13,509 nt of DNA from Desulfobacteraceae bacterium (GTDB lineage Bacteria; Desulfobacterota; Desulfobacteria; Desulfobacterales; DAOWNP01), in NCBI GenBank assembly GCA_030642545.1, contig DAOWNP010000026.1, positions 1 through 13,509 on the forward strand, given 5' to 3'. The notes beneath the pieces were generated by a model. That model ran no database searches and was not told the origin of the DNA. It was given only the letters and a program-made list of their open reading frames with translations. The position numbers and the translations under genes are program-made. Shown piece by piece: positions 1-7,947 of the stretch. Position 1 is the stretch's first letter. Every line of letters begins with the position of its first letter.

Positions 1-60
1 ATTTCAAAATTTGATCGGCAGATTATGGATGATTACTTGATACCTGGATTATCAGTATAA
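1..60 (+). CDS. Possible 3' end of a plus-strand gene
   Basis: Frame 1 is open from the window edge to a TAA at 58-60 and reads as a plausible hydrophilic C-terminus ending in DDYLIPGLSV. Only 19 residues are visible, so no family can be named. If real, it converges on the minus-strand secretion operon. It could equally be a chance open frame. Confidence 0.3.
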   Translation: MSKFDRQIMDDYLIPGLSV

Positions 61-283
61 ATTAAATTTCGTACAATTATTTTTATAGAAGATATAGTTA
101 TTATATAATGCCCATGCCCTGACAGGCACAACAAAACATGAAAATGAAATAACTTACTAACAAATTATAAATTAGTAGAATTCCTTAATTCCTTAATTCA
201 TAATTTACCATTCATAATTCATCATTTTCATATATAACAGGATGTACAAAAAAGGAGGTTGTGTGTCAATTAAAATTTGTTGT
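61..283. other. AT-rich intergenic spacer with short repeats
   Basis: No gene is supported here. The stretch contains tandem TTCCTTAA units (181-188 and 189-196) followed by two copies of TTCATAATT (197-205 and 211-219). A weak TGCC/GGCA hairpin sits at 115-128. A Shine-Dalgarno-like AAGGAGG at about 250-256 leads only into very short frames. The spacer separates the end of the minus-strand operon from a possible convergent gene, so a terminator is expected, but no stem followed by a U-tract is convincing. Confidence 0.5.
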
Positions 284-1204
284 TTAAAACTTAAAGTTCA
301 GGGATAAAACAGCTCCCTTTTTTTGAAAGCCAAAAGAGATATCAGGGATAGGAGATGTTTTTAAGGATGAACTAAATTTTTTTTCAGCATTTTTATTGTA
401 TTTATGGGCACTTGATATTGATCCAAAAATGTTGCCTGCATAAAATCCGAATTCTGTAAAAGCTATTACAGCTCCTAATGCATTTAGGTCGTTATCAAAA
501 GATTCATATGCTGCAAATATTAATCCGGTGTTTAATAAAAAAGAGATAAAAGCATCCTGATATCTTTTGCAATACAAAAAACCAGCACCTGGAATTATGG
601 CAAGAGTGCCTGCTACGGTTGGATTTTTTCTTTTTATAAGGTTATGTTTTTCAAGTTTAACAGATAAACTTTTTAGTTTGAATTTTTTTTTGTTTTGTGG
701 GCTTATAGCAGCAAAATTTTTTTTTGCTTTTTCAAAAAGTCCCTGATCTATATATATCCATCCAATATTAAAATAAGCGAGATCCTTTGTATCAATATTA
801 TCACAGATTAAAATAAGGTCAAAAAGATTTGAAATTGCTTTGTAATACATATTGGTTTTATAATATATGCGGCTTAAATAAAAATAAGATTCTATGGCAA
901 AGTCGGATGGATAATATTTGTTTATGATATAATTAAATGTGTTTATGGCTTTTTCATGCCTTTCTAAATTAAAATACGATATACCTGTTTTAAAAAAAGC
1001 TTCTTCTTTCTTTATACTATCAGGAAACAGATAGATAAATCTTTTATATTCATAAACAGCAATTTGAAATTCCTGGTTTTTAAAACATAAATCAGCATAT
1101 TTAAAAAGAGACTTCTCATCGAAATTAACATCTGTTGCAGCATATCCCTGAATTGAGGTAAGGCAGACAAAAAAGAGTATAGAAAGAATTATTGTTTGTT
1201 TCAT
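284..1204 (-). CDS. Secreted TPR-repeat protein with C-terminal membrane region
   Basis: A 306-residue exported protein. Residues 1-22 look like a signal peptide (hydrophobic core, then a likely cleavage near YAA). Residues about 33-165 are helical tetratricopeptide-like repeats (for example EEAFFKTGISYFNLERHEKA), of the kind seen in BamD and YbgF periplasmic scaffolds. Residues about 197-265 are glycine-rich and hydrophobic, beginning TVAGTLAIIPGAG, and probably form two or three membrane segments. The last residues, ending in LSLNFKF with a terminal Phe, could be a short beta strand. It is the last gene of the minus-strand unit, 63 bp downstream of the YidD-like gene. The upstream sequence has no clear Shine-Dalgarno, as for most genes in this AT-rich operon. 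A role in envelope assembly together with YidD is inference; the exact function is unknown. Confidence 0.8.
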   Translation of the reverse strand: MKQTIILSILFFVCLTSIQGYAATDVNFDEKSLFKYADLCFKNQEFQIAVYEYKRFIYLFPDSIKKEEAFFKTGISYFNLERHEKAINTFNYIINKYYPSDFAIESYFYLSRIYYKTNMYYKAISNLFDLILICDNIDTKDLAYFNIGWIYIDQGLFEKAKKNFAAISPQNKKKFKLKSLSVKLEKHNLIKRKNPTVAGTLAIIPGAGFLYCKRYQDAFISFLLNTGLIFAAYESFDNDLNALGAVIAFTEFGFYAGNIFGSISSAHKYNKNAEKKFSSSLKTSPIPDISFGFQKKGAVLSLNFKF

Positions 1205-1230
1205 AATTTATTATGTAATTTTAATATATA

Positions 1231-1273
1231 TTTAATTAATTTAATTAATTTAATTAATTTAATTAATTTAATT
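1231..1273. repeat. 9-bp tandem repeat (TTTAATTAA, about 4.8 copies)
   Basis: Four exact units of TTTAATTAA at 1231-1266 plus a partial fifth (1267-1273) lie between the TPR gene and the YidD-like gene. The array includes the YidD stop codon (TAA, complement of 1268-1270). Each unit contains the palindrome TTAATTAA. It looks like a slippage-prone microsatellite in the operon spacer. Confidence 0.9.
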
Positions 1274-1672
1274 CGCCTGTTTTTTTTTATCTATCCAGAA
1301 TTCATTATTTTCCACAGGATCATAGCAGAAAGATTCGTTGTTTTTAAATATTTTTGAGCACAGCTTAAGCTCATCTCTTCCGCAACGCAATAGTCTGTCA
1401 CAGCTCATTATCCAGCCTAAAAGCCAGCCGTGTTTTTTTATGGCCTTAAAACAGTATGCTGAGCAGGATGGGAACATGGGGCAACGGGCACCATCAGCTG
1501 CTGATATGGTTTTTTTATAATAGGAAAGCAGGAAGTTTTTTTGTTTTGTATGGATTTTTATCTGCTTTTTAGAATCAATGATCAGGTTGATCTCTTCTGA
1601 AAAACTGTTTAAAGAAGAAAAAATATTAAATAATAGAAATATATAAAGATATAAAAGTGCTTTTTTTGCCAT
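1268..1672 (-). CDS. yidD: YidD-family protein with an N-terminal signal peptide
   Basis: A 134-residue protein whose core (about 57-118) matches the YidD membrane-protein insertion efficiency factor family: ARCPMFPSCSAYCFKAIKKH (62-81), then a helix leading into CDRLLRCGRDE (91-101) and the closing CYDPV (116-120), with the family's conserved cysteines. Typical YidD proteins are about 70-90 residues, sit between rnpA and yidC, and associate with the inner face of the membrane. This one has an extra stretch of about 55 residues in front that begins with a signal-peptide-like hydrophobic segment (5-25), suggesting that the domain is exported. It lies between gspE (55 bp upstream) and a secreted TPR gene, not beside yidC. 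The family assignment is secure; the location and function of this extended form are inferred. Confidence 0.85.
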   Translation of the reverse strand: MAKKALLYLYIFLLFNIFSSLNSFSEEINLIIDSKKQIKIHTKQKNFLLSYYKKTISAADGARCPMFPSCSAYCFKAIKKHGWLLGWIMSCDRLLRCGRDELKLCSKIFKNNESFCYDPVENNEFWIDKKKQAN

Positions 1673-1679
1673 TTTTTGT

Positions 1680-1713
1680 AATTGTTTATATCAATTGTTT
1701 ATATCAATTGTTT
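1680..1713. repeat. 13-bp tandem repeat, 2.6 copies
   Basis: AATTGTTTATATC occurs twice exactly (1680-1692 and 1693-1705), followed by AATTGTTT (1706-1713). It occupies the short spacer between gspE and the yidD-like gene. It is a second slippage-type repeat in the same operon and carries no recognisable signal. Confidence 0.85.
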
Positions 1714-1727
1714 GTGGTAATTATTTC

Positions 1728-3428
1728 TTATTTAGCTGTTACCCTTAAAATTTCTGCTATACTTGTAATTCCTGCTATAACCTTATCTGTTCCGTCTTCC
1801 CGCAGAGTTTTCATTCCAAGTGCGATTGCCTCCTGTTTAATTTTATTAGAATCAAATGAGGATAAAATCAGTTTTTTTATTTTCTTTTCCAATACCAGTA
1901 TCTCAAAAATACTGATTCTCCCCTTATAGCCTGTATGAAAACATTTCACACAGCCTTTTGCTTTGTAGAGTTTTTTGTCCTGGATTCTCTCTGGTTCTAT
2001 TTTAAGACTTTCTAATGTTTCTTTATCAGGTATATAAGCCTCTTTGCAACTGTTGCAAAGAATTCTTACGAGTCTTTGGGCTATTATTGCTTTTAATGCG
2101 GATGAGATTAGAAAAGGCTCTATCCCAAGATCTACAAGTCTGGTAATGGAGCTTGCTGAATCATTGGTATGAAGTGTGGAAAAAACAAGATGGCCGGTAA
2201 GAGCTGATTGAACTGCTATTTCAGATGTTTCTTTGTCCCGTATCTCACCAATTAATATTACATCAGGATCTTGTCTTACAATAGCTCTTAATCCTTTTGC
2301 AAAAGTTAAGTCTATTTTTGTATTTACATGTATCTGACTGATTCCTTTTAGCTGGTATTCTACAGGATCTTCTATTGTAATGATGTTTATGTCCGGGTTA
2401 TTAATAGAAGATAATATGGCATACAGGCTGGTAGTCTTACCACTTCCAGTGGGACCTGTAATTAGAATAATTCCGTTTGGGAGACGTATCAGTTCTGAAA
2501 CTATATTATTATTATTTTCTGAAAGTCCAAGTTGTGTGAGTTTTAAAAGCGACATGGATTTATTTAACAGTCTTAAAACAACGCGTTCGCCAAATGAGGT
2601 AGGAATGGTTGATACTCTGATGTCAATCTCCTGATCGCCAATTTTTATATCTATTCTGCCATCCTGCGGCAGCCTTTTTTCGGCAATGTCTAATTTTGCC
2701 ATAACCTTTATCCTTGAGGTTAAAGGGGCCTGCATCCACTTTGGAGGTGTTAACAGATCATATAGAGTTCCGTCTATTCTGTATCTGATATTTAAAACAT
2801 CCTGATATGGTTCTATGTGTATATCGCTGGCTCGGGCTTTTATGGATTGGGAAAGAATATGGTTCACCAGTTTGATTATTGGTGCATCACTTGAGTCGTC
2901 TAAAAGATCTGCAGTGTTTTCAATATCATCAATTATGGATATTCCATTCTCTTCTATGTTTTGCATCAACTCTTCTGCTGAATCTCTGCTTTGATCATAT
3001 GCAGTATTTATAGCAGAGATAATTTCATCGTTTTTTGCCAGTAGAAGGCTGTAGCTGTCAATATCTAAAATTGCTGCAAGGTTGTCTGTGGCCTGAAAAT
3101 TTGAAGGATTACAGATTACAATCTGATTTAAATTTTCAGCATGCTCATTTTTTGTTATAATTGGGAAAATAAGATGTGTTTTTAAAAATTGAATGGATAC
3201 TTTTTTTGTAAAATCTGAAGCAGCATTTTTTGGTAAATGTCCTTTTTCAAATGGAATATCATAAAAACTGCTTAAAAGGGAAAGCCTTTGATTTTCAGAT
3301 ATGATTTTCTTTTTAACGAGAACACCAGTTAGATCTAACTGCATTTCAGCTTTTGCAAGATTTGCTTCTTTAATGTCTTTATCTGAAACATTAAATTCCT
3401 GTGTAAGTATTTGAGAAAGAGTTTTCAT
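1728..3428 (-). CDS. gspE: T2SS assembly ATPase GspE
   Basis: A 566-residue cytoplasmic secretion ATPase that powers pseudopilus assembly. The N-terminal T2SSE_N region (about 1-145) carries the docking domain for GspL. An acidic linker (about 150-180) leads to the core, which begins SDAPIIKLVNHIL. Visible motifs are Walker A GPTGSGKT (325-332), the Asp box IITIEDPVEY (349-358), Walker B VILIGEIRD (390-398) and the His box TGHLVFSTLHTND (411-423). A zinc-binding tetracysteine pair, CNSC (458-461) and CVKC (493-496), is present, as in GspE and PilB ATPases. Length and motif order are normal and nothing is missing. It lies 27 bp after gspD, in the same direction as the other gsp genes. The next gene is not gspF, which is unusual. 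PilB is an alternative by sequence alone, but the gspC/D/L/M/N context makes GspE the better call. Confidence 0.95.
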   Translation of the reverse strand: MKTLSQILTQEFNVSDKDIKEANLAKAEMQLDLTGVLVKKKIISENQRLSLLSSFYDIPFEKGHLPKNAASDFTKKVSIQFLKTHLIFPIITKNEHAENLNQIVICNPSNFQATDNLAAILDIDSYSLLLAKNDEIISAINTAYDQSRDSAEELMQNIEENGISIIDDIENTADLLDDSSDAPIIKLVNHILSQSIKARASDIHIEPYQDVLNIRYRIDGTLYDLLTPPKWMQAPLTSRIKVMAKLDIAEKRLPQDGRIDIKIGDQEIDIRVSTIPTSFGERVVLRLLNKSMSLLKLTQLGLSENNNNIVSELIRLPNGIILITGPTGSGKTTSLYAILSSINNPDINIITIEDPVEYQLKGISQIHVNTKIDLTFAKGLRAIVRQDPDVILIGEIRDKETSEIAVQSALTGHLVFSTLHTNDSASSITRLVDLGIEPFLISSALKAIIAQRLVRILCNSCKEAYIPDKETLESLKIEPERIQDKKLYKAKGCVKCFHTGYKGRISIFEILVLEKKIKKLILSSFDSNKIKQEAIALGMKTLREDGTDKVIAGITSIAEILRVTAK

Positions 3429-3455
3429 TTTTTATTTGCAGACACTGTTTTTAGG

Positions 3456-5450
3456 TTAAGGCATAATGTGTTCCTGTTCATACAGCTTTATACTCCCTTC
3501 TCTTATTATACTGATTTCTTTATGTTTTGTTTTGTAAATAGATGTAGCATCAGACGGGCTGTATATAACAGTAGGTGTTAAAAATACATACAGGTTTGTT
3601 TTTTCATTTGATTTTGAAACTGTTTTAAAAAGCCAGCCAATACCAGGGATATCGCCGAGACATGGAACCTTGAATGTTGAATTAGAAAAACTGTCGTCTA
3701 TTAATCCGCCAATAACAACTGTACTTTTATCTTGAACTATAACGGTTGTGTTAATTGTACGTTTAAAAGTTGTGGGGCGGTCAGTTAAAATGGATTGAGA
3801 AAGATTATCTAATTTTGTGACTTCTTGAGCTATTTTAAGTCTTATTAATCCGCCTTTACTTATTTGAGGAGTTATTTTAAGAGAGATTCCTACATCTTTG
3901 TATTCATAGCTGTTATAGGTTTCTGATGTAGATGTTGTACCGGTTTTTGTAAGATATGGTACATTTTTGCCAACTGTAATAACTGCTTCTTCATTGTCTG
4001 TTGTCATTATTTGAGGTGTTGACAGGATATTTACATCTTTGTCTGTTTTATAAGCCTGAACAATCATGGCAGCATTTGGAAAAGGAATTTCAACATCACC
4101 TATTTTGATAGGAGTTCCTGGTGCTAAAATACCCATTGAAAAGCCAGCAGGAAGCATCCCTTGAGCAAGACCTCTTGTATTTTGATATGAACCTGCACCA
4201 GGTGAGCCTGAAAAACCTCCTCCGTACACACTGTTGCTTCCATTGATTGTAGTATCTTCACCTACACGCCATTCAGTTCCTAAATTAAAATCCTTATCTA
4301 CGTTTATCTCCATAATAAGGCATTCTATATAAACCATGGATCTCGGTATATCTAACTTTTTTATTATGTTTTCTAAAATAATATATTCGTCTTTTTCAGC
4401 CATTATAATTAGACTGTTGGTGGCTTTATCAGCTTTTATCAGAACTTTTGCAGAAACAACCGGAGCTTGTTTGGAATTATTTGGAGAAGATGAACTTTTT
4501 GTAGGCAGGGATTGCAAGACAGCTGCTAAATCTTCTGCAGTAGCATGTTCAAGATAGTAGACATGAATCTTTTCCTTGCCGGTAGGAACCTGTTTATCAA
4601 GCATTTTAATAAGTTTTTTGATCTTTAATGTGTTTCCTTCACTTGCCAGGAAAACAATGGTATTGGTCCGCAGGTCAGCTACAAATTTTATTGATTTTTC
4701 AGCTATTGATTTTGGAATTCTTCGCTGGCTTTTAAATACAGTATTTAATATTTTAACGAGTTGATTTGCATCTCCGTATAAAATTGGTATTATTGATATT
4801 TGCTGACCTATTCCTGCGTTGTCTATAGCTTTAATGATTTTAAGAAGTCGTTTTATATTGGAATACATGTCTGTAATAATTAACATATTTGAAGGCGGGT
4901 ATGAAAGGATAACACTGTTTTTGGAAACAAGAGGTGCAAACAGACGCTTTACTTCATTTGGATTTGCATATTGCAAGGGGATCATCTGAGTGACTACCCG
5001 ATCTTCAGCTTCACCATGCTCTTCATAAAGTCTTGTTTCAATATTTTTAGATCTTGCATCAGGAGAAGCTATAATTTTGGTTATTGTGCCTGATTTTACA
5101 GTTGTAAATCCATGAACTTCAAGTACAGATTCAAAAACTCTGAAAGCCTCTTTTGTAGATATTTTTGTTGGAGAAATGACTGTAACTTTACCTTTTACAC
5201 GATTATCTATTATGAAATTTTTTCCTGTAAGTTCACTTATGAATTTAATAAACACTTTGATATCAACGTTATTAAAATCAATGGAAATAAATTTATTATC
5301 ATTTTTTTTTATAATTTTTTGATTAATATGATCTTCTTTTTGTTTTTTTATCTCAGAAAATACGTTTGTACAAAAAAAAGAGATAAAAAAAGTGATAATA
5401 AAAACTATAAGAAAATAATTTATTTTGTTTATTTTATGGGAAAACTTCAT
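3456..5450 (-). CDS. gspD: T2SS outer-membrane secretin GspD
   Basis: A 664-residue secretin forming the outer-membrane exit channel. A signal peptide with a long hydrophobic core covers about 12-32. The N0 domain follows (about 54-128, SIDFNNVDIKVFIKFISELTG), then N1 (about 153-211), N2 (about 217-287) and N3 (about 293-368). A low-complexity Ser/Asn loop lies in N3 (318-327). The secretin barrel spans about 370-630, with a Gly/Ser-rich gate segment (403-422), VPYLTKTGT (497-505), the TTVVIGGL-like strand STVVIGGLIDD (576-586) and the signature VPCLGDIPGIGWLF (595-608). The protein ends about 35 residues after the barrel, so a long pilotin-binding S domain looks absent. The start has an AGGTG ribosome-binding site 8 bp upstream (about 5454-5458). 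It is separated from gspC by 89 bp. Confidence 0.96.
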   Translation of the reverse strand: MKFSHKINKINYFLIVFIITFFISFFCTNVFSEIKKQKEDHINQKIIKKNDNKFISIDFNNVDIKVFIKFISELTGKNFIIDNRVKGKVTVISPTKISTKEAFRVFESVLEVHGFTTVKSGTITKIIASPDARSKNIETRLYEEHGEAEDRVVTQMIPLQYANPNEVKRLFAPLVSKNSVILSYPPSNMLIITDMYSNIKRLLKIIKAIDNAGIGQQISIIPILYGDANQLVKILNTVFKSQRRIPKSIAEKSIKFVADLRTNTIVFLASEGNTLKIKKLIKMLDKQVPTGKEKIHVYYLEHATAEDLAAVLQSLPTKSSSSPNNSKQAPVVSAKVLIKADKATNSLIIMAEKDEYIILENIIKKLDIPRSMVYIECLIMEINVDKDFNLGTEWRVGEDTTINGSNSVYGGGFSGSPGAGSYQNTRGLAQGMLPAGFSMGILAPGTPIKIGDVEIPFPNAAMIVQAYKTDKDVNILSTPQIMTTDNEEAVITVGKNVPYLTKTGTTSTSETYNSYEYKDVGISLKITPQISKGGLIRLKIAQEVTKLDNLSQSILTDRPTTFKRTINTTVIVQDKSTVVIGGLIDDSFSNSTFKVPCLGDIPGIGWLFKTVSKSNEKTNLYVFLTPTVIYSPSDATSIYKTKHKEISIIREGSIKLYEQEHIMP

Positions 5451-5539
5451 AAAACACCTGCTTTTAAAAATTAAAATTAGAAGTAGCTCTTTTTTTTTTA
5501 CAACTTTTAGTATAACAATTTATGTTTAAATTATCAATT

Positions 5540-6400
5540 TTAATATATGTCATAAATAATAGATCTAATACTGCCATTTCTTTTAATTTGTAAAGAAACA
5601 TTTTTTGCAGTTTGAATATTATCATAAAATAACATTGCATCATCAACGGATTCTATGGGATTATCGTTTATTCCTGTTAAAATATCACCATTTCTAAGAC
5701 CCATGCTGCTGAAAATTGATCCTCTTTTAATTCGAGACAGCATCATGCCGTCTGGTACCCCGTTTTTTATTTTCGGTATAATTTTAATCTGAGTCATTAA
5801 GGTTGTTAAGTTTTCAAGGGCATGGTCAACTTTTTTGCGGGAGAGTTTTAACCGCTGGGTTTTTCTTTGTGTATTTGAATAACCGGCATCTGAGTTACCG
5901 GTACTTTTATTTTTTTTAACTACTATGTCCTTCATTGACAATATTTCATCTTTTCCGTTGAATGTAATTATTACCTGTTCTCTTAAGATGTGTTTTATTT
6001 TTGCTTTTTGTATTGTGTCTCCTGTATGGTAGAGGTTTTGTTCTCTTGTCTTTTTATCTTCAATAACAGCATAGGATTTGACAGAACTTCCAAGAACAGT
6101 ACCCCATAGTTTAAGATTAAGTTTTGTCTCTTTTAACAAGGAGAGGTCAATTGAGGTTTCGCTGTTTGGTTTGTCAATTTTATTTTGAGTATCAAAAAGA
6201 TTTTTTGATATAATGGTATTATAATAAACTCTGGTCTGTTGAGCTTCTTTATTGGATTTTTTTTTTATTATTTTATTAGCAAAGTTGGTAGGGATAGTAT
6301 TGTTATCTATGGTTATAATTTTATAAAAAAGGTTAATACTAAGATAGATACCGATAACAATTAATGCTAAATTTGATATATAAAATGTTTTTTTTATCAT
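5540..6400 (-). CDS. gspC: T2SS inner-membrane connector GspC (PDZ type)
   Basis: A 286-residue bitopic protein linking the inner-membrane platform to the secretin. Residues about 8-28 form the single N-terminal membrane helix. A periplasmic linker leads to the homology region (about 90-160; LKLWGTVLG at 96-104, SYAVIEDKKT at 109-118), which in the family contacts GspD N0. A basic linker (163-190) follows, and then a C-terminal PDZ domain (about 205-282) with GMMLSRIKRGSIFSSMGLRN and GDILTGINDNPIES, typical of the PDZ fold. Full length for the family. It is encoded between gspN and gspD in the same direction. No strong Shine-Dalgarno precedes the ATG. Confidence 0.93.
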   Translation of the reverse strand: MIKKTFYISNLALIVIGIYLSINLFYKIITIDNNTIPTNFANKIIKKKSNKEAQQTRVYYNTIISKNLFDTQNKIDKPNSETSIDLSLLKETKLNLKLWGTVLGSSVKSYAVIEDKKTREQNLYHTGDTIQKAKIKHILREQVIITFNGKDEILSMKDIVVKKNKSTGNSDAGYSNTQRKTQRLKLSRKKVDHALENLTTLMTQIKIIPKIKNGVPDGMMLSRIKRGSIFSSMGLRNGDILTGINDNPIESVDDAMLFYDNIQTAKNVSLQIKRNGSIRSIIYDIY

Positions 6401-6493
6401 TATTAAATGAACTCGTAAAATATTATTTTTTTAAAGCAGCAAGTTTTATCAGTTACTTGCAATTCATAATTGTTTATAGTGTAGAAACAGCTT

Positions 6494-7366
6494 TTAAAAT
6501 GAAAATTTTGGATCAGCAACAACTCCATTTATTTTAAAGGGTAATTTAATAGCTATACTGTTTTTTTTTAACATATCAATAACAGGAAAAACTTTTTTTA
6601 TACTGTCTATAATTTTATCATGAGGCTGAATCGTTCCTGAAATATTAATCCTGCTTTGCTCGACACTGTTTTTAATGTATAATTTGCCTGAAAAGTTTCC
6701 GTCCATATATGGTCCGGAAAATTCACATTTATTTATATTTACATCTCTTCCCTGTATGGAAAATTTTGCATCAACTGTTTTAAATTCTATTTCATGTAAA
6801 GAGTATACAGGATTTGAGAAAATTATTTTACTTTCTGATAAGGTAAGAGTAAAGAGTGCTTTTTCTTTTTTTTTTGTATTTAATTCATAATCTACAGGTC
6901 CGTTTAAAATTCCGGATATTTTAATTTTGTCAAGTCTGTTTATCTGTGGGATTTTGCTTAAATCAATATTATTTGTTTTTGCGGAAGCTGTAATATGTAT
7001 ATTATTTTTATTTTTTTCAATATTGATTTTACCGTGTATTTTGCCGTTGTAGGCAATACATTTAAAATTAACAGATGTTTTTGATGAAAAAAGAGATAAA
7101 TAAGCAGGGTAAATATAGATAAAATCTGCATTAATTAAATTGTTTTCATTGTTTATTACATCTACTTTTTCAAATCTTAATCCAGGAGGGAAAACAGGTT
7201 TGACTTTGCTTATTGTTATTTCTATTTCCGGGTTTATTTGAGAAATGTTATTTAATATAATATTTTTCACATAATTTGACGGAAAAAGGTAGTAGATAAA
7301 GAAAAATGTTATTCCTGTAAAAAAAAGTGCGGTAATTATTTTATTATTAAGTCTGCTGTTTTTCAT
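6494..7366 (-). CDS. gspN: T2SS protein GspN
   Basis: A 290-residue protein with one N-terminal membrane helix (about 9-29) and a beta-rich periplasmic region. The segment KPVFPPGLRFEKVDV (56-70) is characteristic of GspN, and the later AsmA-like beta repeats (FSGPYMDGNFSGKLYIKN) fit the same family. GspN is an accessory component found in only some T2SS and its precise role is not settled. Its ATG overlaps the gspM stop codon by 4 bp (ATGA), indicating translational coupling. The assignment rests on this local motif, overall architecture and position between gspM and gspC. Confidence 0.85.
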   Translation of the reverse strand: MKNSRLNNKIITALFFTGITFFFIYYLFPSNYVKNIILNNISQINPEIEITISKVKPVFPPGLRFEKVDVINNENNLINADFIYIYPAYLSLFSSKTSVNFKCIAYNGKIHGKINIEKNKNNIHITASAKTNNIDLSKIPQINRLDKIKISGILNGPVDYELNTKKKEKALFTLTLSESKIIFSNPVYSLHEIEFKTVDAKFSIQGRDVNINKCEFSGPYMDGNFSGKLYIKNSVEQSRINISGTIQPHDKIIDSIKKVFPVIDMLKKNSIAIKLPFKINGVVADPKFSF

Positions 7367-7920
7367 AAAGTTAACGTTTCTACTTTAAAAACTACGTCAA
7401 TTGATTTTTGTTTGTTCTCTTTTTTAACAATGGATAAACGCTTGATAACAACATTATTTTCGGAAGATTCAATTTTATAGAGATAATTTACAAGCTGGTT
7501 CATTGAGATCATAGCAAGTTTCATTTCAACTGTTGCTATTTTATATTTTTTATTATCCTGCTTTGTAACAGAGGGTTTCATATATACAATTTTATTTTTT
7601 ATACCGGAGAGTTCAGCGTTTTTATCAAGGAAGGAGAACAGTGTAAAATTTTCATCTCTTTTGTTTAAAAAAGAAACAGAACTGTTTCCCTGATTATTTA
7701 TTGTTTCATATTCCTGTTTTAGTATTATCATCTCTTTTAATTCAGCTGTTTTAATACTTAGTCTTTGTTCAAGACTGTTTATTTTACCAAACACAAATGT
7801 TGATATTAAGTGATAAAAAATAATTATACATATAACAATAACAGATGAGTAAAGAAGATATTTTTCACGAGTGTTTAAATGTGATATAAAGTCAATAATT
7901 TTTTGTTTTATTAGTTCCAT
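7363..7920 (-). CDS. gspM: T2SS inner-membrane platform protein GspM
   Basis: A 185-residue bitopic protein with the GspM architecture. A short cytoplasmic N-terminus (1-20) precedes one membrane helix (about 21-44, YLLYSSVIVICIIIFYHLIS). A probable coiled coil (about 47-77) leads to a C-terminal periplasmic ferredoxin-like domain (about 88-185) with ATVEMKLAMISMNQLVNYL. In the family this domain dimerises with GspL, stabilises it and so helps anchor GspE. Sequence conservation in GspM is low, so the call relies on architecture and on lying 27 bp after gspL and overlapping gspN by 4 bp. Confidence 0.87.
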   Translation of the reverse strand: MELIKQKIIDFISHLNTREKYLLYSSVIVICIIIFYHLISTFVFGKINSLEQRLSIKTAELKEMIILKQEYETINNQGNSSVSFLNKRDENFTLFSFLDKNAELSGIKNKIVYMKPSVTKQDNKKYKIATVEMKLAMISMNQLVNYLYKIESSENNVVIKRLSIVKKENKQKSIDVVFKVETLTL

Positions 7921-7947
7921 ACAATTTGCGTTTTTTTTATATCTGTT

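Noticed and set aside
249..275. Strong AAGGAGG followed by GTG as the start of a plus-strand gene
   Set aside because: The frames from the nearby GTG and TTG end within a few codons, and the region then enters the minus-strand TPR gene.
1338..1520. Plus-strand frame over the yidD-like gene
   Set aside because: It is antisense to the conserved YidD core and is explained by that gene.
5112..5474. A 120-residue plus-strand frame across the gspD start
   Set aside because: It is antisense to the signal peptide and N0 domain of gspD, has low-complexity composition and no start signals.
6439..6460. GCAAGT/ACTTGC inverted repeat between gspN and gspC as a terminator
   Set aside because: The 6-bp stem has a 10-base loop and no U-tract follows directly on either strand; the gsp genes on both sides are co-directional and likely co-transcribed.
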